Made by a program: the position numbers and the translations under genes | The notes under the pieces: generated by a model | Database searches by the model: none | Told to the model about the DNA's origin: nothing | The model's input: the letters and a program-made list of their open reading frames with translations, nothing else | Source of the DNA: Candidatus Mediterraneibacter pullicola | Lineage (GTDB): Bacteria; Bacillota; Clostridia; Lachnospirales; Lachnospiraceae | Direction of reading: 5' to 3' | DNA: 56,527 bases | Assembly: GCA_019117065.1 (NCBI GenBank) | Contig: DXAK01000046.1 | Coordinates: 1 to 56,527, forward strand | Shown here: one piece after another, positions 17,391 through 26,116 of the stretch | Layout: every line of letters begins with the position of its first letter | How positions within the stretch are numbered: position 1 is the stretch's first letter

Positions 17391-17672
17391 ATGAACGATT
17401 ACAGGATCACAGACGGAGCAACAGGCGAAGCTTTTCTCTGTCATTCAGATGAAAATCTGCTGGCAGCGATGCGCCGCTCGGGAAAAGGACCGATAAAGAC
17501 CGGCTGTTTCGGCGGCGGATGCGGAGTGTGCAAAGTCCGCATATCAGACGGCAGATACCATGTGTTTAAGAAGATGAGCAGAGCGCATATCTCACCGGAG
17601 GAGGAAGAGCAAAGCATCGTGCTTGCCTGCTGCGTCAAACCCCTTAGTAACATTACGCTGATCAAAGCGTAA
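17391..17672 (+). CDS. XylT/DmpQ-like plant-type [2Fe-2S] ferredoxin
   Basis: A 93-residue ferredoxin with the cluster ligands Cys39, Cys44, Cys47 and Cys80 (GCFGGGCGVC, then LACC), spacing C-x4-C-x2-C-x32-C. In pseudomonads the small ferredoxin next to catechol 2,3-dioxygenase reduces the inactivated ferric enzyme back to ferrous. Its position directly before the dioxygenase gene implies the same role, and would be meaningful only if the dioxygenase works in oxygen. Length and motif are intact. A partner reductase is not present in the operon. Confidence 0.88.
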   Translation: MNDYRITDGATGEAFLCHSDENLLAAMRRSGKGPIKTGCFGGGCGVCKVRISDGRYHVFKKMSRAHISPEEEEQSIVLACCVKPLSNITLIKA

Positions 17673-17710
17673 TAGATATAACTAAATTTATAACAAAGGA
17701 GGAAACAAAA

Positions 17711-18637
17711 ATGGCACTCAACAAAACTCTACGCCCCGGACTGATTCAAATGAGGGTATTGGATCTGGACCAGACTCTGGATTTCTACACCAACATCCTT
17801 GGTCTTAATGAGGTGGGACGCACCGAGGATGGGCGCGTTATGCTCAAAGGATATGATGAGTTTGATCATCATTCCGTGACCCTTCGTCTGGCTGACGAGG
17901 CAGGCCTTGACTATGTTGCTTTTAAGGTGGATAGTCCCGAGACTCTGGAAAGCCTTAAGGACGCCACAGAAGCATTTGGATATCCGGTAGACGAAGTACC
18001 AGCCAACACGAATCAGCCGGGCTTTGGCAAGCGCTACGGGTTTACTATCTGCACCGGACACCGTATCGAACTCTATGCGGATGTGGAGAAAGCAGAGCAG
18101 GTTCCCATGACACACAACCCTCACCCGTGGGTGGAAGCTCCCCGGGGAATGCGCGCACAGCGTTTTGACCATTGCCTGCTCTACGGACCGAACATTGCAG
18201 AAGCTGAGAGATATTTCACGGAAGTCCTTGGCATGTTTGCACCGGAGGTATGTAATACACCGGAAGGCAACCGATTTGCAACATGGCTTACAAGCGGAAA
18301 CAAGGCTCATGACATTGCATTTGTGGAGTATGAGAAGCCGGGCAAAATCCATCATATGGCATTCCTTCTTCAGGATTGAAATGATATCGGCAATGCGGCG
18401 GACTTTATTGGACGTTACAGCTTAAAGCGTGATGTAGGTCCCACCCGCCATGCCATCACCCGGGGACAGACCATCTACTTCTGGGAGCCCTCCGGCAACC
18501 GTATTGAGACCTATTGCGGCGGATATACGGCATATCCGGACAACCCAGTCCGTGTATGGGATGTATCTGAGGTCGGAAAAGGACTGTTCTACTATGAGGG
18601 AGAACTGATCCCGTCCTTCCTTCAGGTGGTGACCTAG
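17711..18637 (+). pseudogene. Catechol 2,3-dioxygenase (extradiol, XylE type) interrupted by one in-frame TGA
   Basis: An extradiol dioxygenase that opens catechols next to the hydroxyls with O2 and Fe(II). The frame runs 222 codons, meets TGA at 18377-18379, then continues open for 85 codons to TAG at 18635-18637; ignoring the TGA gives 308 residues against 307 for XylE. XylE catalytic residues all recur with a +1 offset: His154, His200 and His215 before the stop; His247, Tyr256 and Glu266 after it. The truncated product lacks the Glu iron ligand and should be inactive. The TGA sits where XylE has Trp (LETWED against LQD-stop-ND), so TGG to TGA is the simplest cause. A strong AAAGGAGG precedes the ATG. 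Confidence 0.9.
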
Positions 18638-18667
18638 TATTAAAAAATGAAAAAATAGGAAGATCCG

Positions 18668-18723
18668 TACCCTGGCAGAGTGACGCGGGAAAATAAACGC
18701 GTCATACTGTCGGGGTATTTTTA
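18668..18723 (+). terminator. Strong terminator of the catechol operon
   Basis: Twenty-base arms at 18668-18687 and 18698-18717 pair with few mismatches around a 10-base loop and are followed by TTTTTAT. It closes the operon about 30 bases after the dioxygenase stop. The DNA from 18724 to 18837 is AT-rich without a gene. Confidence 0.9.
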
Positions 18724-18837
18724 TGGTGTTCCGGAAGTCTGATAGTTTCATTCTTTAAAATAAAACAGTTATTCAAATATTTTTGGAAAGTTTTCATGGA
18801 AAGAAAATATACAAATTCAGGGATTTGTTAAAATATT

Positions 18838-18866
18838 TTGATTAACAGAAGAAAAAGTGCTATGAT
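18838..18866 (+). promoter_or_regulatory. degV promoter
   Basis: TTGATT at 18838-18843 and TATGAT at 18861-18866 are 17 bp apart, about 50 bases ahead of the start codon. Confidence 0.6.
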
Positions 18867-18922
18867 AGATATGATAATACTGTCTTACACGGCAGACAGG
18901 GATATAAGCAGGAGGTACAAAG

Positions 18923-19786
18923 ATGAGAGATTATGTGATCACAGTGAACAGTACTGTGGATCTGCCTAAGGAGTGGCTTAAGGAGAGACATGTTCCCGCG
19001 GTTCCGCTCAGATACACCATAGATGGCACGACCTACACGGATATGGAGGGACTGTCAGCAAAAGAATTTTTCGCAAAGCTGAGGGAAGGCAAGATGTCCG
19101 TGACGTCGCAGGTGAACCCCGAAGAAGCGGTAGAGGCGCTGGAGCCTTATGTGAAAGAAGGAAAGGATATCCTGCATCTTGGATTTTCTTCAGGACTGAG
19201 CGGGACCCTTAACAGTATGCGTATCGGAGCACAGATGCTGGAGGAAAAGTATCCGGGCTCAAAGGTCATTGTGATCGATACTCTCTGCGCGTGTCTTGGT
19301 GAAGGACTTCTTCTTTATTATGCGTTAAAAGAGAAGGCAAAGGGGAAGACGATAGAGGAAGTAGCACAGTGGGTAGAGGATAATAAGCTCCACATATGCC
19401 ACAATGTAACTGTAGATGATCTGAACCATCTCCACAGAGGCGGGAGAGTGTCAAAGACAACAGCGGTCATTGGCACCATTGTTCAGATCAAGCCCATTAT
19501 ACATATGGACAATGAAGGGAAACTTCAGGTTATCGGGAAGGAGAGGGGACGGAAGAAATCTCTCAATAAGATTGTCGATATGGCGGTAGAGCAGTCCGAG
19601 GACTGGGAAAATGATATTGTGATGATCACACACGGGGACTGCATTGAGGATGCAGAGTACGTGGCAAAACTTGTGCGCGAAAAGATGGGGATCGAAAACA
19701 TCCTTATCAACAATATCGGGACTGTTATCGGAAGTCATACAGGTCCGGGCGTAGTGGCAGTGTTCTGTATGGGCAATAAAAGATAA
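18923..19786 (+). CDS. DegV family fatty-acid-binding protein
   Basis: A 287-residue EDD-fold protein. DegV/FakB proteins bind a fatty acid and present it to the FakA kinase. Conserved segments are VNSTVDLP (start), SVTSQVNPEE, LHLGFSSGLSGT, the RGGRVSKTTA motif and SHTGPGVVAVFC at the end. Family length is normal. CAGGAGG precedes the ATG. No fakA neighbour is seen; the gene is monocistronic between a promoter and a hairpin terminator. Confidence 0.93.
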   Translation: MRDYVITVNSTVDLPKEWLKERHVPAVPLRYTIDGTTYTDMEGLSAKEFFAKLREGKMSVTSQVNPEEAVEALEPYVKEGKDILHLGFSSGLSGTLNSMRIGAQMLEEKYPGSKVIVIDTLCACLGEGLLLYYALKEKAKGKTIEEVAQWVEDNKLHICHNVTVDDLNHLHRGGRVSKTTAVIGTIVQIKPIIHMDNEGKLQVIGKERGRKKSLNKIVDMAVEQSEDWENDIVMITHGDCIEDAEYVAKLVREKMGIENILINNIGTVIGSHTGPGVVAVFCMGNKR

Positions 19787-19852
19787 CTGAGTCTTTGCTG
19801 TATAAGATAAACCGTAAATATAGTTGAAACTTTATTTTCTATAAACAATACG

Positions 19853-19940
19853 ATATCCGCAGAACACTGCTTGCATCGGGGCTTTTGGGCGTTTCGCCCC
19901 ATGAGCCGCTTATGTAGCGTGTCCTGCGGATATTTTGTTT
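19853..19940 (+). terminator. Large hairpin terminator after degV
   Basis: ATATCCGCAG at 19853-19862 pairs perfectly with CTGCGGATAT at 19924-19933; an inner GGGGC/GCCCC stem (19878-19882 with 19896-19900) extends it. TTTTGTTTT follows on the plus strand. It lies between convergent degV and the ABC-F gene. Confidence 0.75.
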
Positions 19941-19971
19941 TCCGAAAACGGGTTGATTAACCGCCTCCACA

Positions 19972-21918
19972 TTATTCAGCCAGTGTCTCCCACAGTGCGT
20001 ACAGTTCTTCTAATCTTGCCTCATTCTCCGAACGCTCAGTGGACAGTTCCTGACATTTTACAGAGTTGGAATATACTTCCTCCAGTGTAAGCTCCTGATC
20101 GATGGATGAGTTGCGTTCTTCCAGCCGCCCAATCTCATCTTCAGTCTTCCTCAGATCGTTTTTCCGTTTTCGTTCTTTTGCTTGCTGTTCCTTCTGTTCC
20201 TGCCAGCTTAACTTAGAATCTGATGCGGTATCTTGCGGTTGTGACTGAGCTGAAGTGTTCGATGGAACTGTATCGGAGAACGGGGATCCAGAAGAGGTAT
20301 AGGCATGGGTGAGCTCCTCTTTCTTTTCCAGATAGTAGTCATAGTTTCCAATGTAATTGACAAACGTCTGGTTCACCAGATCTAAGATCCGTGTTGCAGT
20401 CCGGTTAATGAAATAACGGTCATGGGATACATATAAGACGGTTCCGCTGTAATTATTAAGGGCTTCCTCTAGAATCTCCTTTGAGGAGATGTCCAGATGG
20501 TTTGTGGGCTCGTCCAGTATGAGAAAGTTTGCCTCAGAGAGCATGAGCTTCGCAAGAGAGACGCGTCCTTTTTCCCCTCCGCTTAAGGAGTGGATATCCT
20601 TGAACACCTCGTCGCCCGTAAATTGGAAGGCGGCCAGTGTGTTTCGGATCTGTGTGTTGTTCAGAGACGGATAATCGTCGGATATCTCGTCAAAGATAGT
20701 CTTATCCTCATGGAGCACATGATGTTCCTGATCGTAATACCCGATCTGTACCTTTGCGCCGAGAGTGAAAGATCCGGTATCAGCTTTTTGTATCTGATTG
20801 AGGATTTTTAAAAGTGTAGTCTTTCCAGTTCCATTGTCTCCGATGATAGCCACGTGTTCCCCTCGCTTAATCTCGAAGCTAGCGTTGCGAAACAGTACCT
20901 GATGCCCGAAACATTTTGACAGGCCTTCCACTGAGAGAACATCGTTTCCACTGACAAAGGAAGGCTCTAATGTAAAATGCATCTCCCTCGCGGCGTTCTG
21001 CGGCTTTTCGACAGGTGTGATTTTCTCAAGCATTTTCTCGCGGCTTTCTGCGCGCCGGATGGATTTTTCCCGGTTAAAGGAGCGCAGCTTTTCAATGACG
21101 GCCTGCTGGTGCCGGATCTCTCTTTGCTGGTTGAGATATTCCTTTAAACGGGCGTCCCGGATTTGCTTTTTCTTTTCGGAGTACGCGTGATAATTTCCCA
21201 TATACATACGAATCTCACCGTTCTCAATCTCTACAACCTTCGTGACCACGCGGTTCAGGAAGAAACGATCGTGGGAGACGATGAACACTGCTCCGGGGTA
21301 ATTTATCAAATATGTTTCGAGCCACGTGATAGAGTTTAAGTCTAGATGGTTGGTCGGCTCGTCAAGCAGCAGGATATCCGGAGTTGTCAGCAGGAGTTTT
21401 CCCAGAGCTACGCGGGTCTTCTGACCACCGGAGAGTGTGTCAGTCCTTTTGGAAAAATCATTTTCCGTAAACCCTAGTCCTTTGAGTACGCCTGTGATCT
21501 CGCTTTCGCAGGCGTATCCGTTGCGGGATTCAAATTCCGACTGGAGACGGTTGTAGGTTTCCAGTCTGTTATCCAGCGCTTCTCCGCTTAGGGATTTCAG
21601 TTCGTGCTCGATTGAGCGCAGCCGTTCCTCCATCTCGAAAATATCAGATTTAGCGCTTCTTAGTTCCTCATAAATTGTCCCGTGGGGAAGAAGCTCCTGA
21701 TGTTGGGCAAGATATCCTATGGTCTTTCCCTTTGCGAGAAGAACATCCCCGCCATCCGCTGCTTCCTCGTTCATAATGATTTTCAGTATTGTAGATTTTC
21801 CAGCCCCGTTCACCCCTACAAAGGCAGCTTTTTCACGTTCTTCAATGTGAAAAGAACCACTTTTCACGATGACGTGGTCACCGAAAGATTTATCAAGATT
21901 ATGGCATGCGAGTATCAT
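19972..21918 (-). CDS. ABC-F family ATP-binding cassette protein
   Basis: A 648-residue cytoplasmic protein with two ABC ATPase domains and no membrane domain. Walker A motifs are GVNGAGKST and GDNGTGKTT; signatures are LSGGQKTRVALG and LSGGEKGRVSLA; both Walker B motifs read LDEPTNHLD. The linker between domains (about residues 235-310) and the Gln/Lys/Glu-rich C-terminus are helical, as in translation factors of the Uup/YdiF/EttA type that act on the ribosomal E site. It could be housekeeping or antibiotic protection; the sequence cannot decide. The minus-strand ATG has AGGAGAGA upstream. Confidence 0.93.
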   Translation of the reverse strand: MILACHNLDKSFGDHVIVKSGSFHIEEREKAAFVGVNGAGKSTILKIIMNEEAADGGDVLLAKGKTIGYLAQHQELLPHGTIYEELRSAKSDIFEMEERLRSIEHELKSLSGEALDNRLETYNRLQSEFESRNGYACESEITGVLKGLGFTENDFSKRTDTLSGGQKTRVALGKLLLTTPDILLLDEPTNHLDLNSITWLETYLINYPGAVFIVSHDRFFLNRVVTKVVEIENGEIRMYMGNYHAYSEKKKQIRDARLKEYLNQQREIRHQQAVIEKLRSFNREKSIRRAESREKMLEKITPVEKPQNAAREMHFTLEPSFVSGNDVLSVEGLSKCFGHQVLFRNASFEIKRGEHVAIIGDNGTGKTTLLKILNQIQKADTGSFTLGAKVQIGYYDQEHHVLHEDKTIFDEISDDYPSLNNTQIRNTLAAFQFTGDEVFKDIHSLSGGEKGRVSLAKLMLSEANFLILDEPTNHLDISSKEILEEALNNYSGTVLYVSHDRYFINRTATRILDLVNQTFVNYIGNYDYYLEKKEELTHAYTSSGSPFSDTVPSNTSAQSQPQDTASDSKLSWQEQKEQQAKERKRKNDLRKTEDEIGRLEERNSSIDQELTLEEVYSNSVKCQELSTERSENEARLEELYALWETLAE

Positions 21919-22015
21919 TGTATCTCTCCTCTCAAATATCCATTATATCGAAAACAGGCGAAAATACAAGAGCAGAACAGGCATGGAATCCCATGGGTGT
22001 GAATAAAAGTAAAAA

Positions 22016-22044
22016 TTGACATCATATTAACTATTTTATATAAT
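22016..22044 (+). promoter_or_regulatory. rex promoter, consensus
   Basis: TTGACA at 22016-22021 and TATAAT at 22039-22044 are exactly 17 bp apart. The spacer holds TTAAC, a partial match to a Rex half-site, so autoregulation is possible but weakly supported. Confidence 0.8.
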
Positions 22045-22092
22045 AAACCGTAGTGAAAAGAACGCGGGAAACCGCGGTGGAAGGTGATAAAA

Positions 22093-22737
22093 GTGGAACA
22101 TAGAAAAATATCCAGAGCAGTTGTGTCGAGGCTTCCGCGGTACTATCGGTATCTCGGCGATCTGCTCGAGGCGGGAGTGGAGAGGATCTCTTCCAACGAT
22201 CTTAGCAAAAGGATGCATGTTACAGCATCGCAGATCCGGCAGGATTTGAATAATTTCGGTGGTTTCGGGCAGCAGGGATACGGATATAATGTAAAATATC
22301 TGTATACGGAGATTGGTAAGATACTCGGGCTCGACAAGACGCACAATTTCATTATTATTGGCGCCGGAAATCTGGGACAGGCTCTTGCAAACTACGCCTC
22401 TTTTGAGCGGAGCGGATTCGTATTAAAGAGTCTTTTCGATGTGAATCCCCGTCTGGAAGGAGTGTCCATACGCGGTATTCAGGTGCGCATGATGGATGAA
22501 CTGGTAGATTTCCTTCAGGATAATGATATTGAGATTGCGGCTCTTACCATCCCAAAGTCAAAGGCAGTGGAAGTGGCTGATCTCCTTGTTGCAAACGGGA
22601 TTAAGGCCATATGGAACTTTGCGCATACAGATCTGACGCTGCCCAAGGATGTGATCATTGAGAGCGTTCATCTTTCAGACAGTCTGATGAAGTTGTCATA
22701 CAATATCAGCCAGCGAGAAGAAGGACGGAAAAAGTAA
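22093..22737 (+). CDS. rex: Redox-sensing transcriptional repressor Rex
   Basis: Rex senses NADH/NAD+ and represses fermentation genes when NADH is low. The 214-residue protein has an N-terminal winged helix (MHVTASQIRQDLNNFGGFGQQGYGYNV) and a Rossmann domain (FIIIGAGNLGQALANY) with the C-terminal swapped helix. AAGGTG then 6 bases favours GTG at 22093; a GTG at 22084 is possible. It heads a run of rex, nnr, alr and mazF. A Rex-like operator is visible at the Fe-alcohol dehydrogenase gene in this window. Confidence 0.95.
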   Translation: MEHRKISRAVVSRLPRYYRYLGDLLEAGVERISSNDLSKRMHVTASQIRQDLNNFGGFGQQGYGYNVKYLYTEIGKILGLDKTHNFIIIGAGNLGQALANYASFERSGFVLKSLFDVNPRLEGVSIRGIQVRMMDELVDFLQDNDIEIAALTIPKSKAVEVADLLVANGIKAIWNFAHTDLTLPKDVIIESVHLSDSLMKLSYNISQREEGRKK

Positions 22738-22753
22738 AATGGAAACGACAGAA

Positions 22754-22773
22754 CCCCGCAGCTTGCTGCGGGG
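22754..22773 (+). terminator. Compact GC hairpin after rex
   Basis: CCCCGCAG at 22754-22761 and CTGCGGGG at 22766-22773 form a perfect 8-bp stem with a CTTG loop. The T-run is weak (TATATTG), so it may attenuate rather than fully terminate before nnr. Confidence 0.55.
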
Positions 22774-22801
22774 TATATTGCGAACAGAGAAAGGACAGGT
22801 G

Positions 22802-24310
22802 ATGCATATGAGATATCTTCCTGACGGAGAACAGATGAAGTCGGCTGACGCTTATACGATCGAGAAGATCGGTATTCCATCGCTTGTGCTGATGGAGCGG
22901 GCGGCGCTCAAAGTCGTGGAGGCTCTTTATGAACGGAAGATGGATCTTTCGAGAGTTCTAGTTGTCTGCGGCAGCGGGAACAACGGCGGTGACGGTTTTG
23001 CAGTGGCGAGGCTCCTACATGAAAGAGGAGTATGTGTGGAAGTGCTTTTTGCAGGGAGAGAGTCCTCGCTAAGTGAGGAGTGTGCTCTTCAAAAACAGAT
23101 CGCAGAGCGGATGGGGATTCCTGTATTCACCGATCTGCCGGACCGGGAATATACTGTTGTGACAGATGCTCTGTTCGGAGTGGGGCTTAAGCGTGAAATT
23201 TCCGGGAAATATGCCAAGATCATCGAGTGGATGAATGTACAGGCCTGCCGGAAGGTAGCGGTGGATATTCCATCGGGGGTGTGCGCGCAGACAGGAAGGA
23301 TCCTCGGAATTGCTTTCCGGGCAGAATTGACGGTGTCCATGGAGTGTGTGAAGCTGGGATGTGAATTGTTCCCGGGAAAATCCTGTTCAGGAGAGACGAT
23401 TGCAGCGCCGATTGGTATCAGTACGAAGATTTTTGATGGAAATACAGAGGTATGTTTCACATATGATCGGGAAGACATTCCTTTGCTCCTGCCTGTAAGG
23501 AGCGCGGATTCCCACAAGGGAAGTTACGGGAAGGTGCTTATGATCACGGGGAGCAGCGGTATGGCAGGAGCCTGTTTCCTCTCAGCGAAGGCGGCTTACA
23601 GTGTGGGGGCGGGACTAGTTCAGGTCTACACGGCAGAAGAAAACAGGAGCGTGATCCAGCAACTTCTTCCAGAAGCCATTGTTTCCTGTTACGGAGGATA
23701 TGACCATGCACAGTTGTCCCAACTCCTTGGGTGGGCTGATGTGGTGTGTATCGGCAGTGGGCTTGGCACGGACGGGACATCAGAAAAAATCTTGATCCAT
23801 ACCTTAAAGGAGGCGCATGTTCCGTGTGTGATCGATGCCGATGGTCTAAACCTTTTGAGCAGGCATAAAGAGCTTTTGAAAGAGAGCAGAATGACACCTA
23901 TTCTGACCCCTCATGTGATGGAGATGTCCAGACTTACGGGAAAGAGTGTGGGGGAGATCAAGACAGGACGTATGGAAATCCTGCGCGGGTTTATTGAAGA
24001 ATATCCGGCAGTATGTGCGCTAAAAGACAGCCGGACGGTAGTTGCTCAAAGAGGACGTCAGATGTTCTTAAATCTTGCAGGTAATAATGCGATGGCAAAG
24101 GCTGGTTCGGGGGACGTTCTTGCCGGGACAATAACCGGGCTTCTGGCACAGGGATTGGATGTGTTTGAAGGTGCGGAGCTAGGAGTATTTCTCCATGCCT
24201 GCGGCGGAGATGAGGCGAGAAGAGAGAAGGGCGCTTACAGTGTGCTTGCCCGCGATCTGATATCAGGAATAGCAAAAATATTGTGTAAACAGGACAAAGG
24301 AGAAAATTAG
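22802..24310 (+). CDS. nnr: Bifunctional NAD(P)H-hydrate epimerase / ADP-dependent dehydratase
   Basis: A 502-residue two-domain repair enzyme. The N-terminal YjeF domain (about residues 1-215; VCGSGNNGGDGFAVARLL) epimerises damaged NAD(P)HX. The C-terminal ribokinase-like domain (about 225-500; GSYGKVLMITGSSGMAGA, AGSGDVLAGTITGLL) dehydrates it. AAAGGAC precedes ATG at 22802, and an in-frame ATG at 22739 lies before the hairpin and is rejected. The stop is three bases before the alr start, indicating an operon. Confidence 0.94.
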   Translation: MHMRYLPDGEQMKSADAYTIEKIGIPSLVLMERAALKVVEALYERKMDLSRVLVVCGSGNNGGDGFAVARLLHERGVCVEVLFAGRESSLSEECALQKQIAERMGIPVFTDLPDREYTVVTDALFGVGLKREISGKYAKIIEWMNVQACRKVAVDIPSGVCAQTGRILGIAFRAELTVSMECVKLGCELFPGKSCSGETIAAPIGISTKIFDGNTEVCFTYDREDIPLLLPVRSADSHKGSYGKVLMITGSSGMAGACFLSAKAAYSVGAGLVQVYTAEENRSVIQQLLPEAIVSCYGGYDHAQLSQLLGWADVVCIGSGLGTDGTSEKILIHTLKEAHVPCVIDADGLNLLSRHKELLKESRMTPILTPHVMEMSRLTGKSVGEIKTGRMEILRGFIEEYPAVCALKDSRTVVAQRGRQMFLNLAGNNAMAKAGSGDVLAGTITGLLAQGLDVFEGAELGVFLHACGGDEARREKGAYSVLARDLISGIAKILCKQDKGEN

Positions 24311-24313
24311 ATC

Positions 24314-25462
24314 ATGAGACAGCATAACAGAATATGCGCCGAGATCGATCTCGATGCGGTGTTATACAATATGGAACAGATGAAAGACAGAATCGGCAGT
24401 GACGCGCGCTTTATGGCGGTCGTTAAGACGGATGGGTACGGCCATGGCGCGGTTCCGATTACGAAGATGCTGGAGAGCGTTCCCTATGTGTGGGGATATG
24501 CGGTGGCTTGTCTGGAAGAGGCGGTACAGTTAAAAGAGAATGGTATCAGTAAACCGGTTCTTGTCCTTGGATGTGTATTTCCAGATCAGTATGAAGAGAT
24601 GATCCGTTATAATATCCGTCCCACAGTCTACACGGAGGAGATGGCGTTGGAGATGTCCGAAGAGGCGGTTCGACAAGGGAAAGATGTGTTCTTCCATATT
24701 AAAATTGATACTGGTATGGGAAGGATAGGATTCCCGGTGGGTGAAGAGAGTGTGGATTCTATTGAGCGTATCAGCAGGCTGCCTCGTGTACGGACAGAGG
24801 GAGTGTTTACGCATTTTGCAAAAGCAGATGAGACGGATAAGACCTATACCCGACAGCAGCATGATAATTTTATCTGGATAAAAGAACAGATAGAAAAAAG
24901 AGGAGTCAAAGTACAGTATTACGACTGCGATAACAGCGCAGGGATCATTGACTTCCCGGAGATGAAGCATGATCTTGTAAGAGCTGGGATTGCTGCTTAT
25001 GGCATGTATCCCTCGGAGGAAGTGGATAAGAAGGCGGTTAGGTTAAGACCTGCTCTGTCTCTGATCAGCCATGTGACATTTGTAAAAGAGGTAGAACAGG
25101 GGACAGCGATCAGCTATGGCGGAACATTTGTCGCGCAGGAGAAAATGAGGGTGGCTACCATCCCAGTGGGATATGGCGATGGGTATCCGCGGTCATTATC
25201 CAACAAAGGATCCGTGCTCATCCACGGGAAACGGGCGAAGATATTAGGAAGAGTGTGCATGGATCAGTTTATGGTGGATGTGACTGATATTCCGGGAACG
25301 AGGTTCATGGACAGGGTTGTTCTGATTGGAGAGGATGGAGATGACAGGATTACTGTGGAGGAGCTGTCTGACTTAAGTGGAAGATTTAACTATGAGTTTG
25401 TCTGCTGTCTTGGGAAACGGATCCCCCGTGTGTACAGACAGGGCGGAGATCTTATATCTTAA
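24314..25462 (+). CDS. alr: Alanine racemase
   Basis: A 382-residue PLP enzyme making D-alanine for peptidoglycan. The PLP lysine is Lys38 in AVVKTDGYGHG; the catalytic Tyr lies in AISYGGTF; VGYGDGYPR and the VCMDQFMVDVTD segment are also present. AAAGGAG overlaps the end of nnr. The gene order nnr-alr-mazF is common in Clostridia. Confidence 0.96.
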   Translation: MRQHNRICAEIDLDAVLYNMEQMKDRIGSDARFMAVVKTDGYGHGAVPITKMLESVPYVWGYAVACLEEAVQLKENGISKPVLVLGCVFPDQYEEMIRYNIRPTVYTEEMALEMSEEAVRQGKDVFFHIKIDTGMGRIGFPVGEESVDSIERISRLPRVRTEGVFTHFAKADETDKTYTRQQHDNFIWIKEQIEKRGVKVQYYDCDNSAGIIDFPEMKHDLVRAGIAAYGMYPSEEVDKKAVRLRPALSLISHVTFVKEVEQGTAISYGGTFVAQEKMRVATIPVGYGDGYPRSLSNKGSVLIHGKRAKILGRVCMDQFMVDVTDIPGTRFMDRVVLIGEDGDDRITVEELSDLSGRFNYEFVCCLGKRIPRVYRQGGDLIS

Positions 25463-25549
25463 GACACGGCGGCTTCCGTGCATGAACACACAGATGCGGA
25501 GATATAGAATTGAATACATCCGATGAAACGGGGAATACTGAAGTATGCA

Positions 25550-25573
25550 GCGTATTCTGAAATCAGGATACGC
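25550..25573 (+). promoter_or_regulatory. Hairpin in the mazF leader
   Basis: GCGTATTCTG at 25550-25559 pairs over 10 positions (one U-G) with CAGGATACGC at 25564-25573 around an AAAT loop, about 37 bases before the mazF start. No T-run follows. It may affect mazF translation or mRNA stability (inference). Confidence 0.5.
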
Positions 25574-25610
25574 CGGATCACATTAGTATGCAGATCGGAG
25601 TGTGGAAAAT

Positions 25611-25958
25611 TTGATGATCAGACGCGGAGACATTTTTTATGCTGATCTTAGCCCTGTGGTGGGGTCTGAGCAGGGCGGGATACGCCCGGTTCTTATCATA
25701 CAGAACAATGTCGGAAACAGGCACAGTCCTACAGTCATCTGTGCGGCGGTCACTTCCAAGATGAACAAAGCGAAGTTGCCTACCCATATAGAAATCAGTA
25801 CAAGAGATTATGATATCGTCAAGAATTCTGTCATATTGCTGGAACAGATACGCACGATTGACAAGCAGAGGCTGAGGGAGTATGTGTGCCATATCGACGG
25901 TGGGATGATGCGGAAAGTTGATCAGGCGATCAGGATCAGTCTGGAGCTTCCTACATAA
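25611..25958 (+). CDS. mazF: MazF/EndoA-type mRNA interferase
   Basis: A toxin-family endoribonuclease of about 115 residues, closely matching Bacillus Ndo[54 protein letters not shown]. Catalytic Arg and Thr positions ([15 protein letters not shown]) are present. CGGAG at 25596-25600 suits a TTG at 25611, with ATG at 25614 as alternative; GTG at 25602 is too close. In Bacillus the antitoxin lies between alr and ndoA; here the 148-base gap holds no reading frame of antitoxin size, so it looks orphan. Confidence 0.92.
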   Translation: MMIRRGDIFYADLSPVVGSEQGGIRPVLIIQNNVGNRHSPTVICAAVTSKMNKAKLPTHIEISTRDYDIVKNSVILLEQIRTIDKQRLREYVCHIDGGMMRKVDQAIRISLELPT

Positions 25959-26116
25959 GAAATCAGGATTTACAGATTGTAAAAAGAGTGATAAAATTGC
26001 AGAGTGAATATGTGCGGGAGCATATGGTGACTGCTCCGCTTGTGCGCAGAGCCGCAAACCCGTACGCAGCTGTATTAAAAAATACACAGGAAAACGTAAA
26101 GAAGGAGAATTAACAT

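Noticed and set aside
18377-18430. Selenocysteine at the dioxygenase TGA
   Set aside because: No convincing bacterial SECIS hairpin was seen just downstream, no sel genes are in the window, and the family has Trp, not Cys, at this position.
22016-22044. Rex operator in the rex promoter
   Set aside because: Only one arm (TTAAC) resembles the consensus; too weak to call.
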